The notes: generated from the sequence alone by a model not told the origin. A stretch of DNA of 64,000 nucleotides from Streptomyces sp. QL37 (GCF_002941025.1 NZ_PTJS01000001.1:8707064-8771063), one strand, 5' to 3'; shown: positions 30,601-38,202, counted from the stretch's first letter. Numbers and translations are program-made.

Positions 30601-31686
30601 CCCGACAGTACCAGCCTGCAGCACCAAGCTCTACACGACATAGCGACTGTTGTGTACGAAAGTATTCCTGACCCATCCGGTAGGGAAGCCTTCATGGCCG
30701 CCTTTGCGGAGGCGTTCCAGCCGAGAAGCTGGGAAAGCGACTGGAGTCGTCAACTCACGGCCTATGCCATGGCGGTCAACGTTTGCTTCCGCTCCACAGA
30801 GTGCTCAGACGACGTCCGAAACTACTTCTGGGACACGCAGCTAGGAATTGTTGCGCGCGACATAGGTACATCCGACGGGGCCGCTATCCCTGGCATGTCG
30901 ATGGCTGCGGGCGCCAAGTTCAAAACTGGCCGTACTGGAAAGTCTGGGAGTAGTTGCAAGTGCTTCCTTGCCGGCACCGAAGTGCTCATGGCGGATGGAT
31001 CCCATAAGGCGATTGAGGAAATTGATGTAGGTGACCTGGTCCAAGCCGTCGACCCCGAAACTGGGGAGAACGGGCCGCGCGAAGTAACCAAACGAATAGT
31101 CACCGAAAATGACAAGCTCTTCAACGAGCTTTCGCTCGCTACGCCTGACGGTATCGAAGAGCTCACGGCTACGTACGAACATCCCTTCTGGTCCCCATCG
31201 GAGAACCGCTGGCTCCGAGCGGTCGAACTAACCGCTGGTGTGACGCTGCTCAGTAACGACGGCACTACTGTCATTGTCACTAGGAACCGCTCATTCACTC
31301 AGCATGCGCGTACATACAACCTGACGGTCGACGGCCTTCACACGTACTATGTACTCGCTGGTCAGACACCGGTCTTGGTTCACAACAGCAACTGCCCCAT
31401 TGGGAAGCTGTCGGATCCCCTACCCAGGGGGATGAATAACAAGATCGCTTCAGCCTACGACGACGTGAAGGCAGGGCGGATTCCTTCGCACGACACGTAC
31501 GGGGGACGTGAACACTCGTGGTGGGCAGGTTCCAAGGAGTACCGAGTGCCGGGCAGGCCGGAAACTGACAGAATCCTGGAAAAGGAGCTGCCGAACGGCG
31601 TCAAGGTATATGGGTGGACGTCCACGCATTACACGAAGATTCAACGCTTCAGTGCACCCCATTTCCCTGACTCGGGGTGGAATTAG
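24691..31686 (+). CDS. RHS-repeat polymorphic toxin with Hint domain and barnase-like C-terminus
   Basis: The protein has 2331 residues from the GTG at 24691 (GGAG upstream; the frame is open upstream to 24583). A signal peptide with a long basic region ends near residue 51. A secreted N-terminal region, many YD/RHS repeats (YDALGRITATW, YDLFGRQTSATDPD) and the RHS core hallmark (YDPKIGQFISVDPL near 1880, DPTGMRPDG near 1919) follow. A Hint/pretoxin domain spans about 2091-2232 (CFLAGTEVLM to TPVLVHN). The last 99 residues look like a microbial RNase of the barnase/N1 type: KEYRV (Glu2283), DRIL (Arg2294), THYTKIQRF (His2313). Hint cleavage would free the toxin. The next gene is a barstar-type immunity protein. 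Confidence 0.9.
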   Translation: MSVSRYLPALLKRASRPRAASGTRKLRVPLVGALALVLSVPAGLTPLAMAAEPLGRPDVPAPRVSKVRTVSAHGAPEARERVAKNKSLNAKQAAEAASEDTAHWPKASRSAEDITGKPGKRTVSLTSPRATKTAAREKRAAPAAKGTATVNLLDQKTARRAGITGVVFTAAAESPGQAGLSVDYSSFADAIGGNWGSRLGIVSLPACALTSPQKPACRVQSAVPSTNDAVTQTVSAQVTVPEKSAATDSTAQAGVFALTAAASAPASSSGDYKATPLAASSSWEAGGSSGSFSWSYPVSVPPAAAGPSPSLSLSYDSGSTDGRTSNTNNQGSMLGEGFDLTSSYIERKYGSCDDDGQGDKSDQCWKYENALLVLNGVANELVKDDAKGIWRLKNDDASQVTHMTGAANGDDGDDIVDGKGDGKGEYWKVTTGDGTGYTFGLNKLPSADTERTNSVWTVPVFGDDAGEPGYSSATSYSGRAKTQAWRWNLDLVTDVHGNASTYWYKAETNYYAKNGDKTKLAAYTRGGYLAEIKYGQRSDTLFTGNPSGKVSFTYSERCTAEDCSSLTEDTATRWPDVPFDSICTASETDCLPSGPFFFTRKMLTDINTSVWSTAAEPDAYKPVDNYSLTYEFLDGADIGNPSDKTLTLKSLQRTGKNGGSIPVPPVEFEYHMRPNRVDSDNDDILPLTRPRISKITTETGAITEVTHSDPQCVRGSKMPTAEDNNNLSCYPVYWPVNGGDPQLDWFHKYNVTAVTTSDPAGDNEAVENSYTYEKPAWHYNNDPFTPQDERTWSNWRGYQRVTTYTGDTDHPQSKTVRLYMQGMHGDKLKDTTTTRSATVLGIDVAGLNATDATDYDQYAGFLREEITYNGTQPVTVGFHSIWNKQTASQQRSYANTKAYFVRPSSSFLYTYLPVTNTWRRSSTTHTYDATYGTVTQTASAGDTTKTGDETCTRTWYARNTAVGITSLVSRTRVVATACLDTAGAVITDDKLNLPATSKTRGDVLSDTAAVYDDATATGWTATQTPTRGLVTWSGRAKAYPAATGTNDRHPAINGGWQTIATTTYDTLGRSLTVTDANKGVTSAAYYPAAAGPLTGSIVSAPKLTSNGQIHKTYTYVDPARGSVTSTLDTNLKKTENTYDALGRITATWAPNRTKGLDTPTAKYDYNVARGSQPWTSVATLKGDGTRYQTSYAITDALMRPMQTQTDSPLGGRILTDTRYDSRGLAYETYADIYDNLKAPDGAYARASYAHTPALTRTSFDAAARPSTSTFTVFGVDRWSTTTTYTGDSTAATAVKGGNATRTITDALGRATETRTYAGTAPNDTAYGATTGTPYTRVKYDYTLDGKQSTITGIDDAKWTYSYDLFGRQTSATDPDKGASTTEYTDLDQVSVTTDSRNAKLLYDYDETGRKTGLWQTSNTPANQLAAWTYDSLVKGQPDASIRYVGGATGKAYTKRVTEYDTLNRATSTDIVLPTDDPLVTSGAVKSTLTFGTAYFADGSISNTKEPGAGGLASEIIEPKYNSTGLITELSGTNLYLRGVSYTPLGQAYQLALGATDKKTYINNSFENGTGRLTRSNVTDDTHPYMLQDLNFTQDDAGNVQSIFDPTTLGGTTKADNQCFTYDAHRRLTEAWTPKTADCATAGRTTANLAGAAPYWTSYTYNAAGQRDTETAHTGTGDAVTTYGYKTPTGQPHPLAKTTGANAATYGYDSTGNTTSRPGTQANQNLVWNAEGELASTTEAAVGSKPALGTTYLYDADGELLIRRATGDGDTNLYLGATEVRLTTKGATKTITGTRYYGAAGQTIAVRTAVSGTPTTDLQFLVSDHHGTSSIATDAYTQETTKRYTTPFGAPRGTKASTWPDDKAFLGKPADTTTGLTHIGAREYDPKIGQFISVDPLLNPDQHQALNGYSYANNTPVTASDPTGMRPDGACGGSNSQCNGNTEVFTKTKNGGWSYSAKDNKTGETVYDQAAPDSTSLQHQALHDIATVVYESIPDPSGREAFMAAFAEAFQPRSWESDWSRQLTAYAMAVNVCFRSTECSDDVRNYFWDTQLGIVARDIGTSDGAAIPGMSMAAGAKFKTGRTGKSGSSCKCFLAGTEVLMADGSHKAIEEIDVGDLVQAVDPETGENGPREVTKRIVTENDKLFNELSLATPDGIEELTATYEHPFWSPSENRWLRAVELTAGVTLLSNDGTTVIVTRNRSFTQHARTYNLTVDGLHTYYVLAGQTPVLVHNSNCPIGKLSDPLPRGMNNKIASAYDDVKAGRIPSHDTYGGREHSWWAGSKEYRVPGRPETDRILEKELPNGVKVYGWTSTHYTKIQRFSAPHFPDSGWN

Positions 31687-31700
31687 TAGCTCTATTGGTT

Positions 31701-31736
31701 AACTGGTGCAGCGACTTGATTGTCGCTGCACCAGTT
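31701..31736 (+). terminator. Perfect 15-bp hairpin between toxin and immunity genes
   Basis: AACTGGTGCAGCGAC (31701-31715) and GTCGCTGCACCAGTT (31722-31736) are exact reverse complements with a 6-base loop. The hairpin lies 14 bases after the toxin stop and 18 bases before the immunity ATG at 31755. It could attenuate or end toxin transcription, or structure the leader of the immunity gene. Confidence 0.65.
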
Positions 31737-31754
31737 CCGGTTTGGGGATTGGAC

Positions 31755-32519
31755 ATGGCTGGCGAACTGCCGGTAGCGGGAAAGGTGGATTTTCCGCTGT
31801 ACGTGGTATCGGATGAAGAGTCCGGGGGGGTGCTTGTTGCCGCTGAAGGGGTAGAGGGTTTTTTTGTCGACCCGGAAGAAGAGTCACCGGAAGTGGCCTT
31901 CCTGAGGACCCATGAGGTCGAGAAAGGTAGGCGGAGGGCCGAAGATGCAGTGATGACGGTCATGAATCGTCAACGGGAGAAGATTGGTGAGTACTTCATC
32001 GGTCGGGTTGTACTCGGCGATACGGGCGTAGAGGAGCCAGGCGGAAATATTTCGAGAGTCGCTTACCGGGTTTTTGGTAATCGCTGCGAGTATCCCGAAG
32101 CTGAGAGGATTTGGCCGCGTTGGGCATCGGGGATCGCCCTGGAGGAGGGTGAATGGGTTCGGTGGCCGGCGAACTATCAGAGCGCATGGCTGCACGTCGT
32201 TCAGAATTCCTGGTTCGCTTCGAACCGTAGGGCTGCTCGCTATGGAGTGGAGGAGGTTGTCCACTTGGACGGTGGGCAAATTTCCACGAAGTCGGGGTTC
32301 TACTGTGCATTGGGTGAGGCGGTCAACGGGCCGGGTGGGTACTTTGGATCGAATCTCGACGCTCTCGCGGACTGTATTTCTTCGAGTTTCGGCGAGAGTC
32401 CCCCGGCGAGGATTGTTTGGCGGAACTTTCAGGCGTCGCAAGAATCTCTTGATCACGCCTTCCTGGATTCGATTGTGGGACTAATGCGCGAATTCCGCGT
32501 AGATCTCGCCACTTGCTGA
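31755..32519 (+). CDS. Barstar-domain immunity protein
   Basis: The protein has 254 residues from the ATG at 31755 (GGGGA 6 bases upstream). A GTG at 31677 would overlap the toxin gene and translate through the hairpin, so I reject it. The C-terminal ~90 residues match barstar: VVHLDGGQISTKSGFYCALG, GGYFGSNLDALADCI (barstar: YYGENLDALWDCL, including the two Asp that contact barnase), and RIVWRNFQASQ. The N-terminal ~160 residues are an extra domain I do not recognise. It should bind and block the barnase-like C-terminus of the RHS protein encoded just upstream. Third-position G/C bias is weaker than in the RHS repeats. Confidence 0.85.
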   Translation: MAGELPVAGKVDFPLYVVSDEESGGVLVAAEGVEGFFVDPEEESPEVAFLRTHEVEKGRRRAEDAVMTVMNRQREKIGEYFIGRVVLGDTGVEEPGGNISRVAYRVFGNRCEYPEAERIWPRWASGIALEEGEWVRWPANYQSAWLHVVQNSWFASNRRAARYGVEEVVHLDGGQISTKSGFYCALGEAVNGPGGYFGSNLDALADCISSSFGESPPARIVWRNFQASQESLDHAFLDSIVGLMREFRVDLATC

Positions 32520-32547
32520 CTTTGGAGGCGTGCGCGCGAGCAAGTAT

Positions 32548-32580
32548 GACGCCCCGCCAGGTGGCTTCTGGCGGGGCGTC
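32548..32580. terminator. 13-bp hairpin terminator after the immunity gene
   Basis: GACGCCCCGCCAG (32548-32560) and CTGGCGGGGCGTC (32568-32580) form a perfect stem with a 7-base loop. It lies between the convergent barstar gene and integrase fragment and can stop both. Confidence 0.8.
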
Positions 32581-32613
32581 TGGGTGGGGTGACGGCAGTA
32601 GTTGACGGCAACG

Positions 32614-33192
32614 TCAGCGGACGGCGGCTCCGACGAGGGGTGGTTCATCGCTGTCGTCGGGCCCGCTGGTGAGCTCCGCGGGGTTGCGGAGGGCGTGGCC
32701 GAGGAGGTCGATGGCGTCGCGTTGGAGGCGGAGCCGGACGTGGGCGTAGACGGTGGCGGTGACGCCGATGTGGGCGTGACCCAACAGCTCCTTGATAACG
32801 ACGAGTTCCACTCCTTGCTCCAGCAGGAGGGTGGCCGCCGAGTGGCGGAGGTCGTGGAACCGGATGCGGCGGAGTCTGGCCTGGCGGAGCAGGATGTTGA
32901 AGTGCCGGGTGAGGGTGGACCCTTCGATCGGGGCGCCGTCGAAGCGGGTGAAGACGTAGCCGCTGTCCTTCCAGCCCGTCCCCGCTGCCTCGCGTTTCTT
33001 GCGCTGTCGGTCGCGGTGCTGTTCGAGGGAGCACAGACACGGCGTCGGCAGGGCTATGCGTCGTTCAGGGCTCTTGGTCTTGGTCGGGAGGACGGTCAGG
33101 CCACCGGAGTTGGTGCGCTGGAGGGTGCGTCGGATGCTGGCGGTTCCGCCGGGCAGGTCGAGGTCTTCCACATGGTCTCCACTGAGCAGCAT
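32614..33192 (-). pseudogene. Tyrosine recombinase/integrase, C-terminal fragment
   Basis: On the minus strand, about 193 residues of a phage-type integrase catalytic domain remain: SIRRTLQRTNSGGLTVLP, the RFHDLRHSAATLLLEQG box (His/Arg of the active site), LLGHAHIGVTATVYAHV (second His and nucleophilic Tyr) and a normal C-terminus. Homology starts near 33,190. Upstream sequence is unrelated, so the N-terminal arm-binding and core-binding domains and the first catalytic Arg are gone. It is a relic of an integrated element next to the RHS module. Confidence 0.8.
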
Positions 33193-33695
33193 CCCGGAGG
33201 CCTCCTCGTGAAGCGCAGGTGACCGGGACTGTGCCTCGGCGTCCACAGCGCCTGGAGCCGGCGACAGCCGCGGACGGCACGGGCTGACCGCCCGACAGGT
33301 CGGTGAGCTGGGTGGACAGCACTCCAACACGCCTACCGAACCTGCGGCATCGCCTCGGCCACCTCTGGGGGCGCATTCAGCTGCGCCATTGACGGCGTTG
33401 AGCAGCCTCGCCCTCTGCCGGCTCTGCCGAGCCCCGACCCAGCCAGAAAACCGATCAAGGCCAGACTTGGGCCAGGAATGCCACTGCAGTCTTGAGGGTG
33501 GACCCGCCCCGTCCGACTCCGGCGGTGATCGCCTGAACACACGGTGGTGTCCAACGGATGGTGCTACGTTACGGCAACAGGGGACTAGCCAGTTGATGTG
33601 CGGGTTTGTCTGCGACACCTCGCACTGTTTCCCGACGCGGCCGCAGTGCACCAAAGGAAGGCCGCCGGCAGGCAGGCTCGACGCAAGTGGGGAAC
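33193..33695. other. Intergenic region upstream of the ABC-3C operon
   Basis: Long frames cross this region but without coding bias or recognisable domains. It follows the breakpoint of the integrase fragment and should contain the promoter of the ABC-3C operon. I see no strong hexamer pair or repeat. Confidence 0.45.
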
Positions 33696-34937
33696 GTGGC
33701 ACAAGCAGGGTCGCATTCGGCGGCAGGCCAGATGACCGGATACCTCTACCAGTGCGAACTGGCCCTCGTAGAACTGGCCCGCCACAGTTGGGACGAACCT
33801 ACCATCGAGGTGCGTATGGAGGTTCTCGACGACGTCGAGTTCCTCTACGGAGCCACCGCCGACCCGCACGAACTCCTGCAGTCCAAACACCGCGAGAAAG
33901 CAGGACGCCTCAGCGAGACGGGCAAGGACGTCTGGCGGTCCGTCGCCTCGTGGATCGACGCCCTGCAGACGCTGAACTGCTTGTCGGCGGGCACGATGCC
34001 GCTGCTGCGCCTGGTCACCACGCAGGTCGCGGCCGAGGGGACCTTCCTGCATCAGCTGCGCCCCGGCCCCGGGCGGTCTGTGCCCGACGCCCTGATCCGC
34101 ATGCAGGAGATCGCCGAAGCCGAGGAACCTGCCAACACCGCTGACGACCGGACGAAGTTCACCGCCCTCACCCCCGCGCAGCGCTACCGCCTAGCGGCCG
34201 CCATCGAGATCAACGACAGCTCTCCGCTGATGTCAGACCTCGACTCTACGCTGGCACGAACACTGGGGATCAGGCCCGGCGAGCACACCCGCGCCATCCT
34301 CGACGACATCAAGGGGTGGTGGTACGGCGTGGCCGTGGAGTCACTGGACAAGACCCGCGCGCGGGCCTCAGTGACCGCCCAGGAACTGCAGTGCCGCCTC
34401 GAGGAGATCACCGACCGGTACGCAGGCAAGAACCTGCCCATCACCGAGACTGCGCGCCGTCTCACGGCCGCCGAAATCGCCGCCTACCAGGACGACCTGG
34501 TGGTCGCGCAGATGCGCTGGGTCGGCCTCAAAGACCGTGCCATCGCACCGTACTTGCGCGACTACCACCACGCCCGCGCCCAGCGCTCGCAGTGGCTGCG
34601 CACCTTCAAGATCACCGAAGAGGGCCTGGAGGACTACGATCGGCGCTTGTGGGACGAGTGGGACCACCTGTTCGCCCGGCACACCGACCCGGTCGAGGAC
34701 GACACCCCCGACACAGAGCGCCGGGCCGCGGGCAAGCGGGTCCTCAACGACACCATGGACAAAGTTGCCGACCTGCCCGCCCGCCCCGGCAGCACCACGG
34801 AGGGATGGATCGGCCGCGGCACCATGCACAGCCTCGCTGGCCGGTCCCGGGCCCTCGACGACGAGGACGCCGTCGGCTGGCACCCCGACTACCCGGACCT
34901 GTGCCACAACCACCACGACGAACCACGGGATGCATGA
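33696..34937 (+). CDS. ABC-three-component (ABC-3C) system nuclease-like protein
   Basis: The protein has 413 residues from the GTG at 33696 (GGGGA upstream); an ATG at 33732 starts the conserved part. The N-terminus (GYLYQCELALVELARH, then EVLDDVEFLYG and HELLQSKH) resembles DUF4297/Cap4-like nuclease domains. The possible active-site residues are Asp45/Asp46, Gln62 and Lys64, a (D/E)-QxK signature. The C-terminal ~150 residues (APYLRDYHHARAQRSQWLRT, then GLEDYDRRLWDEWDHLFARH) look like an ABC-3C C-terminal interaction domain. In ABC-3C systems such a protein is the candidate effector, controlled by the middle component and the SMC-like ATPase encoded next. The stop overlaps the next start (ATGA). 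Confidence 0.75.
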   Translation: MAQAGSHSAAGQMTGYLYQCELALVELARHSWDEPTIEVRMEVLDDVEFLYGATADPHELLQSKHREKAGRLSETGKDVWRSVASWIDALQTLNCLSAGTMPLLRLVTTQVAAEGTFLHQLRPGPGRSVPDALIRMQEIAEAEEPANTADDRTKFTALTPAQRYRLAAAIEINDSSPLMSDLDSTLARTLGIRPGEHTRAILDDIKGWWYGVAVESLDKTRARASVTAQELQCRLEEITDRYAGKNLPITETARRLTAAEIAAYQDDLVVAQMRWVGLKDRAIAPYLRDYHHARAQRSQWLRTFKITEEGLEDYDRRLWDEWDHLFARHTDPVEDDTPDTERRAAGKRVLNDTMDKVADLPARPGSTTEGWIGRGTMHSLAGRSRALDDEDAVGWHPDYPDLCHNHHDEPRDA

Positions 34938-35416
34938 CGATGACCCACCGCCGTGTCCCCGAAGCACAAGCCCTCCTCAACACCGCCTTCGGCGCCTACC
35001 TTCTGGCCACCAGCGTCCACGCCGCCGCGAAGAAGTCCGAAAACCCCCTGTCCTGGGCCAGCGCCTTCCTCGTGCTGCCATTCGTGCTGCCCACCGACAC
35101 CCGCAACGACCTGCCGACCCAGGCAGTGCACTCCATGTCCGCATGGCTCACCGAACACCCCCAGCACCGAGCCGCCTTCGCCGAGAGGGCTGCCGCACTG
35201 ACCGACTACACCCGCGCCAGCCTGCGCACCGCCGTCCGCCACCACGCTCTGAGCGTTACCGGGGGTGCCCTGCGCTGTCCCCGTGCCCCCAAGCCCGCCT
35301 CGGCCGCCGCGAGCGAAGAGGTGGCGGACTGTGCCCGCCGGGCCGGCCTCGTCGGCCGCTGGCTCGCCGTCGTCGAACCCACCCAGGCCTACAACCTCCT
35401 GGGCGTCCGCCCCTGA
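34934..35416 (+). CDS. ABC-3C system middle component
   Basis: The protein has 160 residues, and its ATG overlaps the upstream stop by four bases. It is helical and has the look of the three-component middle protein family: EAQALLNTAFGAYLLATSVH at the start, LSWASAFLVLPFVLPTDTRN, STWLT-like HSMSAWLTEHPQHRAAFAER, and a C-terminus ending in TQAYNLLGVRP. The hydrophobic LVLPFVLP block is a buried helix, not a membrane span. It is expected to bridge the effector and the ATPase. Assignment rests on size, order between the two neighbours and these patterns. Confidence 0.75.
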   Translation: MTMTHRRVPEAQALLNTAFGAYLLATSVHAAAKKSENPLSWASAFLVLPFVLPTDTRNDLPTQAVHSMSAWLTEHPQHRAAFAERAAALTDYTRASLRTAVRHHALSVTGGALRCPRAPKPASAAASEEVADCARRAGLVGRWLAVVEPTQAYNLLGVRP

Positions 35417-35449
35417 CCCCCTCCGGCACAAAGGAGATCGCGAACCACC

Positions 35450-37402
35450 ATGCAGCTACTCGCCCTGGCCCTCTACCACCGAGACGGCAGGCCCACCCCA
35501 CGGGCCGTGAAGTTTCGCCCCGGGGCGCTCAATATCCTCACCGGCGAGTCCGAAACCGGAAAGTCCGAGATCCTCGACATCGTCGACTACTGCCTGGGAC
35601 GCACCACCCACACCCTGCCCGACGAGCCCATCGACCAGACCGTGGGCTGGTACGCGCTGCTGGTCGCCTTCCGCGACAGCCGCATGGTCCTGGCCCGCCC
35701 CCGCCCCGCTGGCGCCTCCACGACCCAGGCCATGTTCCGCACCGGCGACGACACCCTCGACCTGCCGCACGCCGACGAACTGATCGCGACCTCGAGCGTC
35801 GCCGCACTGCGCGCCGAGGTCAGCGCACGCCTAGGCATCGAAGACTTCCGCTTCCAGCCTCCACCCGGAGCCGCACGCCCCGCCTTCAACGTCTCCATCG
35901 CCCAGGCGACCCTGCTGTGCCTGCAGAACCAGAATGAGATCGCCGACAAGAAGGCCCTCTTCCACCGTCAGACCGAGAACGGCATGGCACAAGCCATCAA
36001 AGACACCCTGCCCTACTTCCTCGGTGCCGCCGGACCTCAGCAGGCACTCAACCGCCACCACTTCAACGACTCCCAGCGCGCCCAGCGCGCCGCCCAGCGC
36101 AAACTCGACGACGCCCACCGCCGCAGCGAGGCGGTCGACGCCGACGGAGTGGCCCTGCTGCGTCTGGCTCAGAGCGAGGGCCTGCTCAGCGAGGTACCTC
36201 AAACCCCCGCGCCCGAGGAGATCCGCAGACTGCTGGAGCACGCCCTTACCGCCACCGTGGCCGTCGTCGGCCCAACCGACCTCACCGACCGGCGCCACCA
36301 ACTGAGCGAAGAACGGCGCGCACTGCGCGAGCAGCTCCAAGCGGCCGACCAGTCACTTGCCCTGGTGGACCGCTGGCAGAAGCAGGGAGAGGCATTCACC
36401 GGCGAACTGCACCTACAACTAGGACGATTGAGGTCCATCAACCTCCTGGGACCCGAGCGCGACCACGACCACACCGTGTGCCCCATGTGCACCCGGCCAC
36501 TGGAGCACCCCGACGCACCAGCTGCCGAGATCCTCGCCCTGACCGAGCAGCTCGCCGACGAACTCCACCAGGCCCAGACCGTCCAGCCGATCCGCGACGA
36601 GCACCGCAGATCCTTGCAGACCGAACGTGCCGCTGTCATCGAACGGCTGAGGGTCAACGGTGTCCAGCTGCGTGAACTGAACGCCAGCGACGAGCGCATG
36701 AGCAGCCTCCAGGACCAGCAAGTGCGCATTGCTCGAATCCAGGGCCGCATCGACCAGGCCCTCACCACGGGCAGTGGGCCGCTGTCCGGTGACATCGCCA
36801 CCCTGCGGAATAACCTTGCCGTGGCCCGGGAGAACGTAGCTGCCCTCCAGGCACTGATCGACGAGGACGACGTCGCCGCCGAGACCGAACGGCGCTTCAC
36901 CGACGTGGCCGCCGACATGACCCTCTGGGCCAAGCGCCTGAACCTCGGGCAGGCAGCAGCGGCAGACGAAGTCACCGTCAGCCTCAGCCAACTCAACGTG
37001 GTCGTCCGCCGCCCCCAAGGACGCCTGCCGCTCAACCGTATCGGTAGCGCCAAGAACTGGATCGGCTACCACATGGTCGCCCACCTTGCCCTGCACACCT
37101 ACCTCCGGCGCCACCACCGCCCTGTCCCCGCCTTCCTCATGCTGGACCAGCCCACCCAGGCCTTCTTCCCCGCAAAGATCAAAGACGCCACCACAGTCCG
37201 GGACGCCGACTGGGACACCGTCACCGCCTACTTTGAGCTGCTCCGCGACGTGGCAGAGCTCAACCAAGGCGCGCTGCAGATCATCGTCTGCGATCACGCC
37301 AACCTGACCGACCACCCCTGGTTCCAGGACTCCATCGTGGAGAACTGGCGGCCGATCGACGGGCGCCGCCAGGCCCTGATCCCTACCGACTGGCTCGACT
37401 GA
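35450..37402 (+). CDS. ABC-3C SMC-like ATPase (DUF3732 family)
   Basis: The protein has 650 residues. It shows a P-loop GESETGKS at about 32-39 (LNILTGESETGKSEILDIVD), followed by YCLGR. A long charged coiled-coil middle contains a Rad50-like CPMC hook near residue 343. The C-terminal ATPase half has SAKNWIGYHMVAHLALH (signature-like) and the Walker B block FLMLDQPTQAFFP near 562. This is the DUF3732 pattern of ABC-3C systems. It probably dimerises through the hook and senses invading or damaged nucleic acid, gating the nuclease-like partner. AAGGAG lies 13 bases upstream of the start, 33 bases after the middle-component stop. Confidence 0.85.
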   Translation: MQLLALALYHRDGRPTPRAVKFRPGALNILTGESETGKSEILDIVDYCLGRTTHTLPDEPIDQTVGWYALLVAFRDSRMVLARPRPAGASTTQAMFRTGDDTLDLPHADELIATSSVAALRAEVSARLGIEDFRFQPPPGAARPAFNVSIAQATLLCLQNQNEIADKKALFHRQTENGMAQAIKDTLPYFLGAAGPQQALNRHHFNDSQRAQRAAQRKLDDAHRRSEAVDADGVALLRLAQSEGLLSEVPQTPAPEEIRRLLEHALTATVAVVGPTDLTDRRHQLSEERRALREQLQAADQSLALVDRWQKQGEAFTGELHLQLGRLRSINLLGPERDHDHTVCPMCTRPLEHPDAPAAEILALTEQLADELHQAQTVQPIRDEHRRSLQTERAAVIERLRVNGVQLRELNASDERMSSLQDQQVRIARIQGRIDQALTTGSGPLSGDIATLRNNLAVARENVAALQALIDEDDVAAETERRFTDVAADMTLWAKRLNLGQAAAADEVTVSLSQLNVVVRRPQGRLPLNRIGSAKNWIGYHMVAHLALHTYLRRHHRPVPAFLMLDQPTQAFFPAKIKDATTVRDADWDTVTAYFELLRDVAELNQGALQIIVCDHANLTDHPWFQDSIVENWRPIDGRRQALIPTDWLD

Positions 37403-37525
37403 CCACGCGAGCGAGCCTGCTGACCAACCGCCGTGAACGCAATACGGCCAGCGCCCGGTGCCGGATCGGCAGGCTATGATCGCCTTCCCCCACATCTTTT
37501 CTTCACATTCTGTGCGGGGGTAACT

Positions 37526-38095
37526 ATGCATCGACGTACCGGTCCACTTCTCGTCCTTGTGGCTGCGGTCCTGACGGCAGCCGGCTGTAGCTCAGGCTCC
37601 CAGCCGGGCCCCGGAACGCCAGCCGTCTCCGAAGCAGCGGCCGCCCCGTCCGCGGACATACGCTCGGTCGACCAGAACTCGGTCTGCGATGTGCTGAGCG
37701 AGTCGCAGCAGGAGGACATCGGTGCCGCCGAGGCCACCCCCGACTCCGACGACGGCTATGTCACCTGCTACTACCCCATGACCCTGGAGGGCGACCCCGA
37801 CCCCAGCGGCTACGAGGTGACCGTGTTCGACAGTGCCAAGGCGCTGCGGGAGACGGTCGACGCAACCGACGTAATGCCCACCAAGGCCCTGCCCCTGCAA
37901 CTCGACGGACACAGCGCCGCTGAACAGATCACCTACGGCGACCAGTGGTCCGCAGCCGTCACCGTCGACGTCGGCGGCGGCAGCTTCCTGTACGTCGAAA
38001 AATACGCCAAGGGCCACTCCGTGTCGGAAAAGGAGTTGTCCGAGCAGGCCCGCGGTACGGCCAAGAAGGTCCTGCGGAACCTCCTTGTCCACTAG
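37526..38095 (+). CDS. Putative lipoprotein (DUF3558-like)
   Basis: The protein has 189 residues from the ATG at 37526 (GGGGG upstream). A lipoprotein signal is clear (LLVLVAAVLTAAGCSS, acceptor Cys21), then a Pro/Ala/Ser linker. The rest has VCDVLSESQQEDIGAAEATP, YVTCYYPMTL and YEVTVFDSAKALRETVDATD. Two Cys in the mature part could pair. The pattern fits the actinobacterial DUF3558 lipoproteins, whose role is unknown. It lies 124 bases after the ABC-3C operon and is probably unrelated to it. Confidence 0.75.
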   Translation: MHRRTGPLLVLVAAVLTAAGCSSGSQPGPGTPAVSEAAAAPSADIRSVDQNSVCDVLSESQQEDIGAAEATPDSDDGYVTCYYPMTLEGDPDPSGYEVTVFDSAKALRETVDATDVMPTKALPLQLDGHSAAEQITYGDQWSAAVTVDVGGGSFLYVEKYAKGHSVSEKELSEQARGTAKKVLRNLLVH

Positions 38096-38202
38096 CGACA
38101 ACACTGACGAAGACCACCACCGGGAGAAGCGTCGATGGGTAGAGCTCCTCGGCGAAACGCGCGGCCCGGGTCCGGCGGCACCCGCGGCCACACCGCCCCC
38201 GG

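Noticed and set aside
24691..31686. RHS gene as a Tc/SpvB-type insecticidal toxin component
   Set aside because: It has a Sec signal, a Hint domain and a barnase-like tip followed by an immunity gene, which fits a bacterial polymorphic toxin; no TcA/TcB partners are present.
31677..31754. Upstream GTG start for the barstar gene overlapping the toxin gene
   Set aside because: It would translate through the perfect hairpin and gives a non-conserved leader, while the ATG at 31755 has a good ribosome binding site.
33389..34144. Plus-strand frame overlapping the start of the ABC-3C nuclease-like gene
   Set aside because: It is out of frame with the conserved protein, Arg/Pro/Gly-rich and typical of a shadow frame.
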